Origin: JBDRHL01 sp043816955
GTDB taxonomy: Bacteria > Planctomycetota > Phycisphaerae > Sedimentisphaerales > CAYZTY01
NCBI GenBank assembly: GCA_043816955.1
Contig: JBDRHL010000067.1
Coordinates: 1-5,076 of the forward strand
Direction of reading: 5' to 3'
DNA length: 5,076 bases
Positions 1-5,076 of the stretch are shown piece after piece; position 1 is the stretch's first letter; every line of letters starts with the position of its first letter. Both the position numbers and the translations under genes were made by a program. The notes under the pieces were generated by a model, which saw nothing but the letters and a program-made list of their open reading frames with translations, was not told the DNA's origin and ran no database searches.

Positions 1-2
1 GT

Positions 3-110
3 AAGCTTTTTTATCGACTACTACAGCAGGCAGTATCTGTGGAGCCGATGACTTACGGACGGCTTCTCAAACATGAGCGACAGCCAAAATCTGAAATGCA
101 CAATATATAG
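3..110 (+). CDS. Possible C-terminal tail of an unidentified ORF entering from the left edge
   Basis: The frame starting at base 3 stays open for 35 codons and ends at TAG (108-110). The peptide begins KLFYRLLQQAVSVEP and ends KSEMHNI. It has a mix of charged and hydrophobic residues compatible with a real protein end, but I recognise no family. A second frame (1-51, ending QYLWSR) is open over the same bases, so chance is a serious alternative. Nothing in the window shows its start, and no terminator follows the stop. Confidence 0.2.
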   Translation, partial: KLFYRLLQQAVSVEPMTYGRLLKHERQPKSEMHNI

Positions 111-140
111 AGCCAACTGGAGCTAAGGAGATACCCCCTT

Positions 141-197
141 ATGATAAAATGGATTTTTCTCGATGTCGGAAATGTAAAATTCAATTACGAACCCTGA
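141..197 (+). pseudogene. Relic of the N-terminus of a HAD-superfamily hydrolase (18 codons)
   Basis: ATG at 141 is preceded by AAGGAG (125-130), about 10 bases upstream, a credible ribosome binding site. The peptide reads MIKWIFLDVGNVKFNYEP and stops at TGA (195-197). The run of hydrophobics followed by LDVGNV resembles motif I of haloacid-dehalogenase-type hydrolases, in which the first Asp (here residue 8) is the nucleophile; the D-x-G-N form occurs in several subfamilies. The rest of the expected roughly 200 residues is missing. The same frame reads on for 27 codons after the TGA, to TAA at 279-281, with no recognisable HAD motif. I infer a decayed gene start; a short leader peptide or chance resemblance cannot be excluded. 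Confidence 0.35.
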
Positions 198-403
198 AGA
201 AGAGTATCTATGGGGGTAATCCGGGAGCATGAAACCGCAGGGGCAGTTTTGGGGCAAATCGTTGGCGCAGAACATCCGTAATTGCGTATGAGCGTAAAAA
301 AAACATCAATTCAGGGTTTTGGTGTGGCCTAGAGAGCATCAAAGATTATTCGGGCATAAGTCTTTTCTTTACAGAGGCTTACGGTATATCAGCATCATGT
401 TTT

Positions 404-432
404 TTGACTCGGCCTGTTAAAATAGGTAAAAT
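404..432 (+). promoter_or_regulatory. Sigma-70-like promoter for the PEP-CTERM gene
   Basis: TTGACT (404-409) and TAAAAT (427-432) are separated by 17 bases; each hexamer matches the consensus at five of six positions. Transcription would start near 439, giving a leader of roughly 138 bases before the ATG at 578. The fit to consensus is seen directly; activity is inferred. Confidence 0.55.
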
Positions 433-468
433 ACACAACTGAATTAGGTGGAACTCAGGGGAAATAAG

Positions 469-483
469 GGGAACACACTTCCC
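469..483 (+). repeat. Small hairpin in the leader, GGGAA-CACAC-TTCCC
   Basis: A perfect 5-bp inverted repeat with a 5-base loop lies about 30 bases downstream of the predicted transcription start and 95 bases before the ATG at 578. No T-run follows, so it is not a typical terminator. It could be a leader structure or a relic of a REP-like palindrome of the kind scattered by Y1 transposases; the latter is a guess from the GGGG...CACAC...CCC pattern. Confidence 0.35.
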
Positions 484-527
484 AAACGCGGAGCGGCTTT
501 TTCTCGCTATATGAGTGCCTGGCCACT

Positions 528-539
528 AACTAATTAGTT
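528..539. promoter_or_regulatory. Perfect 12-base palindrome AACTAATTAGTT, possible operator
   Basis: The sequence equals its own reverse complement across all 12 bases. It lies 38 bases upstream of the ATG at 578 and downstream of the predicted promoter at 404-432, a position compatible with a DNA-binding site acting as a roadblock. In AT-rich DNA a palindrome this long can occur by chance, and no partner regulator is present in the window. Confidence 0.25.
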
Positions 540-577
540 TGTTTATCGGAATTGAAATCTGTTTGGAGAAGATTATT

Positions 578-1207
578 ATGGGGAAACGAAGGTTTTTCGT
601 ATACGCAATGATGATAGTAGCCTTTGCGTGTGCGGGGTTATGGGCTGATGATCTGAACCCGCCGTTGTGGCGTGGGCAGGCTTTGACAACCATGCAGAGC
701 TGGGAGTTTGGGACAAACCAGAATCCGTCAGCACCGGATATTGACAATAATCCTTTCGGTACTGCCAGTGCATCAGTGGTATACGATAGTCCCTTTACGC
801 CGTGGCTGGATAACGATTGTAATCATCAGGGAGTGTGGTTTGTTGAGGATAGAATCGATCTTTTCGTACCGAACAGTTCAGTCCCCAACCCCATAAAATA
901 TATGTGGCTGCAGTTGACGTTCTATTCCGACAGCGCAAATGACCCGCAGATATTTAGCATACCTGGACTATCTATGGTTGAAAAGATACAAAAGATACAG
1001 CTCGATGATTATTACTGGCACGGTACGTACAGGATAACAATAGAACCCAATCCATCGGAAGAAACGCTGTATATTATGCCCCGAGACTGCACAATCCTGA
1101 TCGATGAGATTGTATTGGATACGTTATGCATTCCGGAGCCGGCAATGGCGGGATTACTGGGCAGCAGTATGTGTTTGCTGTTGTGTTCACGGAGGCATTT
1201 GCGCTAA
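578..1207 (+). CDS. Secreted PEP-CTERM sorting domain protein, planctomycete type, 209 aa
   Basis: Start chosen at ATG 578 because GGAGAA (565-570) sits 7 bases upstream; the in-frame TTG at 539 lacks such a site and would put extra residues before the signal peptide. Residues 1-23 form a signal peptide: MGKRR, a hydrophobic core, then a likely cut after LWA. The mature part opens with PPLWRGQ and contains an SWEF motif, followed by strand-rich sequence and EPNPSEETL, a pattern I associate with small exported planctomycete proteins of unknown function. The tail has PEP at 186-188, a hydrophobic segment, and arginines (SRRHLR) at the end, the layout of PEP-CTERM tails, which in known systems are processed by exosortase. 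No exosortase is seen in the window. It has its own promoter and is probably monocistronic. Its ligand or role is unknown. Confidence 0.85.
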   Translation: MGKRRFFVYAMMIVAFACAGLWADDLNPPLWRGQALTTMQSWEFGTNQNPSAPDIDNNPFGTASASVVYDSPFTPWLDNDCNHQGVWFVEDRIDLFVPNSSVPNPIKYMWLQLTFYSDSANDPQIFSIPGLSMVEKIQKIQLDDYYWHGTYRITIEPNPSEETLYIMPRDCTILIDEIVLDTLCIPEPAMAGLLGSSMCLLLCSRRHLR

Positions 1208-1262
1208 CCGGGGTGAAGTTACAAAAAACGCGATAAATACACAGGCAGGCAGAATAGATTTG

Positions 1263-1304
1263 ATCCGGCAGCTTTTACACAAAGGCTCCGGATACGTTTA
1301 TTTT
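1263..1304 (+). terminator. Hairpin with weak T-rich tail between the PEP-CTERM and FG-GAP genes
   Basis: ATCCGG (1263-1268) pairs with CCGGAT (1288-1293), and AGC (1270-1272) with GCT (1285-1287), giving 9 bp with one bulged C and a 12-base loop. The tail GTTTATTTT (1296-1304) is T-rich but interrupted. Its place 55 bases after the upstream stop and directly before the next promoter suits a terminator of modest strength. Confidence 0.4.
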
Positions 1305-1330
1305 GAGAAAAAGTGAAAAGCTGATATAAT
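1303..1330 (+). promoter_or_regulatory. Near-consensus sigma-70-like promoter for the FG-GAP/dockerin gene
   Basis: TTGAGA (1303-1308) and a perfect TATAAT (1325-1330) are spaced by 16 bases. Transcription would begin near 1337, only about 12 bases before the TTG at 1349, so the leader is very short. The -35 box overlaps the end of the preceding hairpin's T-rich tail. Confidence 0.6.
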
Positions 1331-1331
1331 A

Positions 1332-1344
1332 TTCCTTAAAGGAA
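1332..1344. promoter_or_regulatory. Palindrome TTCCTT-A-AAGGAA over the transcription start and ribosome binding site
   Basis: Two 6-base arms (1332-1337 and 1339-1344) are exact reverse complements around a single central A. The element begins two bases after the -10 box, covers the expected transcription start and contains the AAAGGA used as ribosome binding site. It could be an operator. As RNA it could only form a weak 4-bp stem, so a DNA-level site is more likely than an RNA switch. Confidence 0.3.
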
Positions 1345-1348
1345 AGAG

Positions 1349-2611
1349 TTGAAGAAGAGGCAGCAGAGAGAGATGATCTATTACCTGCCCAGAGCATTTA
1401 CAGCGAGGAGAATGAGTGGATCATCAGGCGGATTCAGCCTGTTTTTTTTCCTGTTGGCATCGTTTTCTTTTGTTGTAATTTCATCTGTTTTCGCAGGTGA
1501 ACCGATTTTACTTCGACTTGGCAGCGAGCAGTTTGTTCAAGCAGGCAGTCCTCCCGCGAATATTTCTTTGTCCAGTTACACAGTTCCGACATGGTTCGAC
1601 TGGGACAGTGACGGCGATAAAGACCTGATTGTCGGGGCGAAACACACCTTCTTCTGTCCAGAGGGTATTTGCGAAGCGGGGAAAGTCTACGTTTACCTGA
1701 ACAGACCGACGGCAGAAGGGCCCAGCCTTGACGCTGCGTTCTTTGCTCAGGCAGATGGGAACGATCTTGCCTGCCCGGTATCGGGATGCCTGGCCTGTTT
1801 TCCAAGGGTAGTTTACTGGGATAGTGATCAGCGAAAAGACCTTCTTGTTGGAAAATCTGACGGCAGGATTCAGATATTTCTAAACGTTGCGACGGAGCAG
1901 GAGCCGGCTTTTGACGAGGGAACTTTTCTTCAGGCAGGTCCAGCCGGGAGCAAAACCGATATTTTTGTAGTGGCCAGGGCGTGTCCGGCAGTAACTGATT
2001 GGAACAACGACGGCAAAAAGGACCTTGTTGTCGGTTCAATAGGGGGGAGGATATATCTTTTCATTAACGAAGGCACTGATACGGAGCCTGACTTTGTGAG
2101 CGAAACATTTGTTAAACTCGAGGATGGAAACGATCTTGTTGTGCCTTCGTTGCGGTCAAGTCCTGATATTATTGATCTCGACGGCGACGGTAAAAAAGAT
2201 ATCCTGACAGGTGATACGGAAGGCCGACTCTTGTTCTACAGTAATATCGGCACCGACGCTGCACCCGTTTTTTCCGATTATTGGTTCGTAGAGGCTGACA
2301 GTGTCCCTATTAACCTGCCCGATCAGCCGAGATCCCGGCCCTTTGTTTGTGACTGGACGGATGATGGGTATTTCGACGTACTGATCGGTGCAGGGGATGG
2401 AAAGGTTCACTTATACCAGAGCATGGCTCAGGTTGGCGATATCAACAAGGACTACGTGGTGGATCTGGCAGATTTTGCCTTGTTCGCTGATTATTGGATG
2501 GTCAGTGAGTGCGGCTTATGCGGCGGGGTTGACTTCACCAATGACCACATGGTTGATTTGCTGGATATGGAAATACTGGTTGAAAACTATCTGCTGAGCC
2601 AGGAGTGGTAA
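1349..2611 (+). CDS. Exported FG-GAP/VCBS repeat protein with C-terminal dockerin-like domain, 420 aa
   Basis: TTG 1349 is chosen because AAAGGA (1338-1343) is 5 bases upstream; ATG 1373 or 1412 would also keep the export signal. Residues about 29-49 form a hydrophobic signal segment ending in FAG. Five repeats follow, each with a tryptophan-aspartate calcium loop of FG-GAP/VCBS type: DWDSDGDKD at 84, WDSDQRKD at 157, DWNNDGKKD at 217, DLDGDGKKD at 276 and DWTDDGYFD at 335, each continuing into a (D)L/VxxG segment. Such repeats usually form propeller-like extracellular binding or structural domains. Residues 363-416 hold two loops with dockerin spacing: D364, N366, D368, D372, D375 and D395, T397, D399, D403, D406. 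Dockerins bind cohesins in cellulosomes; in planctomycetes similar tails are common and their partner is usually unknown. No catalytic domain is seen. It is probably surface-bound or secreted. Confidence 0.88.
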   Translation: MKKRQQREMIYYLPRAFTARRMSGSSGGFSLFFFLLASFSFVVISSVFAGEPILLRLGSEQFVQAGSPPANISLSSYTVPTWFDWDSDGDKDLIVGAKHTFFCPEGICEAGKVYVYLNRPTAEGPSLDAAFFAQADGNDLACPVSGCLACFPRVVYWDSDQRKDLLVGKSDGRIQIFLNVATEQEPAFDEGTFLQAGPAGSKTDIFVVARACPAVTDWNNDGKKDLVVGSIGGRIYLFINEGTDTEPDFVSETFVKLEDGNDLVVPSLRSSPDIIDLDGDGKKDILTGDTEGRLLFYSNIGTDAAPVFSDYWFVEADSVPINLPDQPRSRPFVCDWTDDGYFDVLIGAGDGKVHLYQSMAQVGDINKDYVVDLADFALFADYWMVSECGLCGGVDFTNDHMVDLLDMEILVENYLLSQEW

Positions 2612-2642
2612 AAGCTGCCTCGGCAATGGGGCGGCATAGCTT
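2612..2642 (+). terminator. Hairpin directly after the FG-GAP gene stop codon
   Basis: AAGCT+GCC (2612-2619) pairs with GGC+AGCTT (2633-2635 and 2638-2642) with a 2-base bulge, giving 8 bp beginning at the base after the TAA. There is no T-run, so on its own it is not a classic rho-independent terminator. It may protect the 3' end or act with the hairpin at 2656-2674. Confidence 0.3.
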
Positions 2643-2655
2643 CAAAGGCCATGTG

Positions 2656-2674
2656 AAAAGCATAAAGCTTTTTT
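2656..2674 (+). terminator. A/T-rich hairpin ending in a T-run, candidate terminator
   Basis: AAAAGC (2656-2661) pairs with GCTTTT (2667-2672) across a 5-base loop, and T continues to 2674, giving six T in a row. The stem holds only two G-C pairs, so it is weak, but position and T-run fit termination of the FG-GAP transcript. Confidence 0.4.
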
Positions 2675-2738
2675 GATCGGTGATTCAAGAGCTGCCTTGC
2701 AGTTTTCATTTCAGTGTCTGATCAAATCAATTTTATCT

Positions 2739-2767
2739 TTGCCAATTAGTGCTGCTGCAGGTATAAA
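2739..2767 (+). promoter_or_regulatory. Sigma-70-like promoter for the TraB-family gene
   Basis: TTGCCA (2739-2744) and TATAAA (2762-2767) are spaced by 17 bases; each matches the consensus at five of six positions. Transcription would begin near 2774, about 40 bases before the TraB start. This makes the TraB gene an independent unit from the FG-GAP gene. Confidence 0.6.
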
Positions 2768-2811
2768 TTTCAGTCTGTGCTGAGATATTTGATTCAGGTG
2801 GATAAGACGGA

Positions 2812-3995
2812 TTGAAGATGACAGAATCTGCTGGGGAGCAAAACGAAAACCTGTGTGTTGTTGATGTTGCAGGCAAGCAGGTGTACCTGGTGGGGACGGC
2901 TCATGTTTCAAAAAAGAGCGTTGAGCTGGTGCATGATGCTATTTTGAGATATAAGCCCGATGTTGTTTGCGTGGAGCTGTGCCGATCAAGATATAACGCG
3001 ATGGTTCAGAAGGACGCATGGGAGAAGATGGATATCTTCAAGGTACTTAAGGAGCGAAAGACGGCGTTCCTTCTGGCGCAACTGATAATGACGGCGTTTT
3101 ACCGCAGGCTGGGCGACAAACTGGGGGTTAGGCCTGGAGCGGAGATGCTTGAGGCGGTGAAGTCAGCAAAAGAAAATCATGCGCAACTGGTTCTGGCTGA
3201 CCGCGATATTGAGATAACGCTGAAGCGGGTGTGGGGGTATCTTGGTTTCTGGAATAAAACAAAGCTTATCGCACACATTATTTCGGGGCTGTTTGAAAGC
3301 GAAGAAATCGACGAAGCAATTATCGAGCAGATTAAGAATAAAGATCAGCTTGAAGGCGTGATGGAGTCTTTTGCCAGACATTTCCTGAAATCAAAAAGCG
3401 TCTCATTGATGAACGTGATATCTACCTTTCGCAGAAGATCCGCAATGCGCCCGGCACGAAGGTGGTGGCGGTAGTTGGAGCAGGACACCTAGCGGGAATC
3501 CGTGAAAACATCGGCTTTGATCAGCCGCTCGAACCTCTTGTTGAAGTTCCGCGCAAATCGGTTCTGCCGAGCGTATTTAAGTGGACAATACCTGTTGCGA
3601 TTATGGTGCTTCTGGTTATCGGATTTTTCAAAGGTGGGAAGAGTCACTCAATTGAGTCGATCTATATCTGGTTTTTGACGAATGGGATTCTTTCGGCGGC
3701 TGGGGCTGCGATTGCATTTGCACATCCGATTACAGTGATCTCCGCGTTTTTTGCTGCACCTCTGACCAGCCTTAACCCGCTCATTGCCGCGGGCTGGGTT
3801 GCAGGAGTTGTTCAGGCATGGCTGAAAAAACCAACTGTCGGCGACTTTGAAAATCTGGCTGAGGACATTACAACTGTAAAGGGATTCTGGAAAAATCAGG
3901 TAACAAGAATACTTTTGGTAGTGGCGCTGGCGAACCTCGGAAGTATGATTGGCACATACATCGCTGGCGTCTGGATTGCGGCCAGGTCTTTATGA
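2812..3995 (+). pseudogene. TraB/PrgY-family membrane protein, interrupted by a one-base frameshift
   Basis: Two overlapping frames (2812-3474 and the frame ending at 3995) together give about 394 residues, the usual family length. The N-terminal TraB domain shows GTAHVS (H31), VELCRSR (E55, R58, R60) and ADRDI. After the shift come FPEIKKRLIDERD (E201, R202) and VVGAGHL (H226), all family hallmarks, then about four membrane segments near 258-275, 284-304, 306-334 and 365-391. The shift lies at about 3376-3380, where GCC AGA CAT should read GCC AGn ACA, so one base is missing. AGGTGG (2796-2801) favours TTG 2812; ATG 2818 is the alternative. Enterococcal PrgY dampens the cell's own mating pheromone, and the superfamily is proposed to be metalloprotease-like; the planctomycete role is unknown. 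The clean frame elsewhere suggests a very recent mutation or a sequence error. Confidence 0.85.
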
Positions 3996-4075
3996 ATGAA
4001 CACCAGCGTTGGAAACAGTAGCTTAGTGGAGGGAGCGTGAGTACTGTGAGGGCGTCATTCCTACATGCTTTTTGA

Positions 4076-4533
4076 AAATTGTGCAAAAATGCGATCAGAG
4101 CACTGCTCCGCAGTCATGGCGTAGCTACCCCCAGGCACTTATGGAGCAAAAAAAATCTGACTTGGCTCAAGCATTTGACTTTGCCTACCCAGTTAGACTC
4201 TCTTCAGCGTGATATCCTGTTGGAAAGGTTTTACTCACTGACGAGTATGCTATTGGTCGATATTTTGGGATTGTTCCTTGTCAGGATGCCAGTGCTCGTG
4301 TCAATCGTCTCGGTCATATTGCCCGAGAGGGACCAGATACGGTACGGAAGCTTCTGACGGAAGCGGCCTGGCAGGGAATCCGACGTTCTAAACCTATTCG
4401 CGGCTATTTTGAGAGAATTAAACAAGATAAACCTGATCGTAGGAAAACCGCTTTAGTGGCAACTGTCCACTATCTTTTACGCGTGATGCTGGCGATGCTA
4501 CAGACCGGCGAACTGTGGCGATACGCTGCTTAA
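4076..4533 (+). pseudogene. Decayed IS110-family transposase (middle and C-terminal pieces)
   Basis: The first piece (4076 to about 4240) reads KLCKNAIRALLRSHGV and then LWSKKNLTWLKHL and LQRDILLERFYSLT, matching the linker of IS110-type transposases. The second piece, one frame over (from GAG 4243 to TAA 4531-4533), reads IGRYFGIVPCQDAS, then NRLGHIAREGP, TVRKLLTEAAWQGIRRS and ends ELWRYAA. This is the C-terminal IS116/IS110/IS902 domain, with the serine of QDAS at the position expected for the nucleophile. Missing are the whole N-terminal DEDD nuclease domain and, at the junction, the stretch with the usual PGVG segment, roughly 45 codons by memory of the family. It cannot encode an active enzyme. 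IS110 elements lack ordinary terminal repeats, and I see none. It lies 80 bases after the TraB stop. Confidence 0.8.
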
Positions 4534-4535
4534 TC

Positions 4536-4598
4536 GCTTTTTCGACTTTGCTCCATAGCCTTTGCAGGCATTTGATTGAGAGCAAAAGCCGAAAAAGC
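4536..4598 (+). other. Long imperfect stem-loop right after the transposase relic
   Basis: GCTTTTTCG (4536-4544) pairs fully with 4590-4598; after one A-C mismatch, CTTT (4546-4549) pairs with 4585-4588; after a bulged A, GCTC (4550-4553) pairs with 4580-4583. That makes 17 bp, enclosing a 26-base loop that itself contains GCC-TTTGCA-GGC (4558-4569). There is no following T-run on either strand, so a terminator is unlikely. Its position suggests part of the element's right-end non-coding region. IS110-family elements carry a structured bridge RNA in a non-coding end, but I cannot show that this is one. Confidence 0.5.
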
Positions 4599-5076
4599 CA
4601 ATGGTAAAGCTGGAAGCGGGATTTAAGAGTCGTACCCCGTACTTTTCGCATGGTTCTTACGAAACCGTAAATGTGACTGGGGCCAGATCGATAGGGTCAG
4701 ACACCCGTTCATCTACTTATATGATGGAACAAATTTTTCCCCGCGCACGTCTGATTTGCGAAAAACTATTTGTCATTTCAATCGAGCCCAAGCCGAATGG
4801 AGAAATCTGCTCCTTCAACAACTTTTTCTTCTTCGATTTCCTCAATTTTATCCTTTTCTTTTTCTTTCCAGTTTTTTAATTATTTCTTGCATAAAAGGCC
4901 GACAAGTAGTAATATAAAATAGGCTGAGAGATAACAGCCAATAAAAAATGAATCACTGAGTTTTCAGACGTTTCTCTCCAAACCGGTAGTTTGACAATCG
5001 GGAGCGTTTGGAAGGCTCGGTGCTTTCTGTGTGTACGGAGTCCAGCGTTTGTTTTGTGCTTAACTGACCTCGGCGG
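4599..5076. other. Right-hand stretch without a convincing gene, rich in small hairpins
   Basis: In these 478 bases I see no credible gene. Small inverted repeats are GTAC-CCC-GTAC (4632-4642), TTACG-AAAC-CGTAA (4657-4670), CTGG-GG-CCAG (4677-4686), GGGT-CAGAC-ACCC (4694-4706), GGCTG-8-CAGCC (4922-4939) and CAAAC-CGGTA-GTTTG (4979-4993). A pyrimidine-rich tract covers about 4820-4878. The first four hairpins may still belong to the transposon end; the outer border of the element cannot be set from this sequence. Confidence 0.5.
4778..4892 (-). pseudogene. Possible broken small gene with charged, helix-prone product
   Basis: On the minus strand, ATG at 4892-4890 opens MQEIIKKLERKRKG and stops at 4850-4848. 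One frame over, the sequence reads EKDKIEEIEEEKVV and then EGADFSIRLGLD before a TGA at 4780-4778. Removing one A from the A-rich run near 4850-4865 would join them into a peptide of about 37 residues. No Shine-Dalgarno site precedes the ATG, although a loose promoter-like pair (TTGGCT at 4941-4936, TTATAT at 4917-4912, 18-base spacing) lies upstream. Purine-rich DNA easily mimics charged helices, so chance is quite possible. No family is recognised. Confidence 0.18.

Larger units (their letters stand above)
198..577. other. Gene-poor stretch upstream of the PEP-CTERM gene
   Basis: No credible gene is seen in these 380 bases. One + strand frame (233-442) is open for about 69 codons but has no ATG, GTG or TTG start and matches nothing I know. 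The stretch does hold a sigma-70-like promoter (404-432), a hairpin (469-483) and a 12-base perfect palindrome (528-539), listed separately, which together form the probable leader of the gene at 578. Confidence 0.6.

Noticed and set aside
195..281. TGA at 195-197 read as selenocysteine in an HAD-like gene
   Set aside because: The frame closes again at 279, the expected HAD motifs do not follow, and no clear bacterial SECIS-like hairpin lies just after the TGA.
233..442. Open + strand frame of about 69 codons ending VKIGKIHN
   Set aside because: No start codon, no recognisable motif, and it runs through the predicted promoter at 404-432.
1104..1316. + strand ORF of 70 codons overlapping the end of the PEP-CTERM gene
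   Set aside because: Its first half lies out of frame inside the PEP-CTERM coding region and its second half crosses the intergenic hairpin and the -35 box; no ribosome binding site.
1434..2039. Minus-strand ORF of 201 codons inside the FG-GAP gene
   Set aside because: It is the antisense shadow of a clearly coding, repeat-bearing frame; its product is rich in Arg, Pro and Gln with no domain pattern.
3462..3995. Separate membrane protein gene starting at GTG 3462
   Set aside because: The start falls inside the conserved VVAVVGAGHL block of the TraB family, has no ribosome binding site, and homology in this frame already begins near 3381, so it is the second half of the frameshifted gene.
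4418..4651. Minus-strand ORF of 77 codons
   Set aside because: It is antisense to the recognisable C-terminal domain of the IS110 transposase and to the stem-loop behind it.
4601..4879. + strand ORF of 92 codons after the transposase relic
   Set aside because: No ribosome binding site, it crosses several hairpins, and its Phe-rich tail comes only from the pyrimidine-rich tract at 4820-4878.
1..5076. CRISPR array, tRNA or rRNA gene
   Set aside because: I saw no regularly spaced direct repeats, no cloverleaf with a T-arm consensus, and no rRNA signature on either strand.

Overview
The window looks like chromosomal DNA from a planctomycete, most likely of the Phycisphaerae/Sedimentisphaerales type. 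This is inferred from protein style, not from any marker gene. The clues are a small secreted protein ending in a PEP-CTERM sorting tail, an FG-GAP/VCBS repeat protein closed by a dockerin-like pair of calcium loops, a TraB/PrgY-type membrane protein, and an IS110-type transposase relic. All convincing genes lie on the + strand.

Layout. Positions 1-577 are gene-poor. They hold the possible tail of an unidentified reading frame, a 57-base relic resembling the start of a HAD-type hydrolase with its own ribosome binding site, and a good sigma-70-like promoter (404-432) that would drive the first intact gene through a leader of about 138 bases. Positions 578-1207 encode the PEP-CTERM protein. A hairpin (1263-1293) and then a near-consensus promoter (1303-1330) separate it from the FG-GAP/dockerin protein at 1349-2611. 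Two more hairpins (2612-2674) and another strong promoter (2739-2767) precede the TraB-family gene at 2812-3995, which carries a one-base frameshift near 3376-3380 and otherwise has full length. Downstream (about 4076-4533) is a decayed IS110-family transposase lacking its N-terminal catalytic domain and with an internal deletion. Three bases after its stop begins a long imperfect stem-loop (4536-4598). The remaining roughly 480 bases hold small hairpins and a purine-rich stretch on the minus strand that may be a broken small gene, but no convincing gene.

How the parts relate. Each of the three main genes has its own promoter, and hairpins separate them, so they look like independent transcription units and not one operon. 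The first two encode exported surface or extracellular proteins; the third encodes a membrane protein whose role outside enterococci is not established. The relics at both ends suggest a region that tolerates insertion and decay. I do not see a clear new multi-gene system. The best leads are the TraB frameshift, the structured RNA-like element behind the transposase relic, and the palindrome over the start of the FG-GAP gene.
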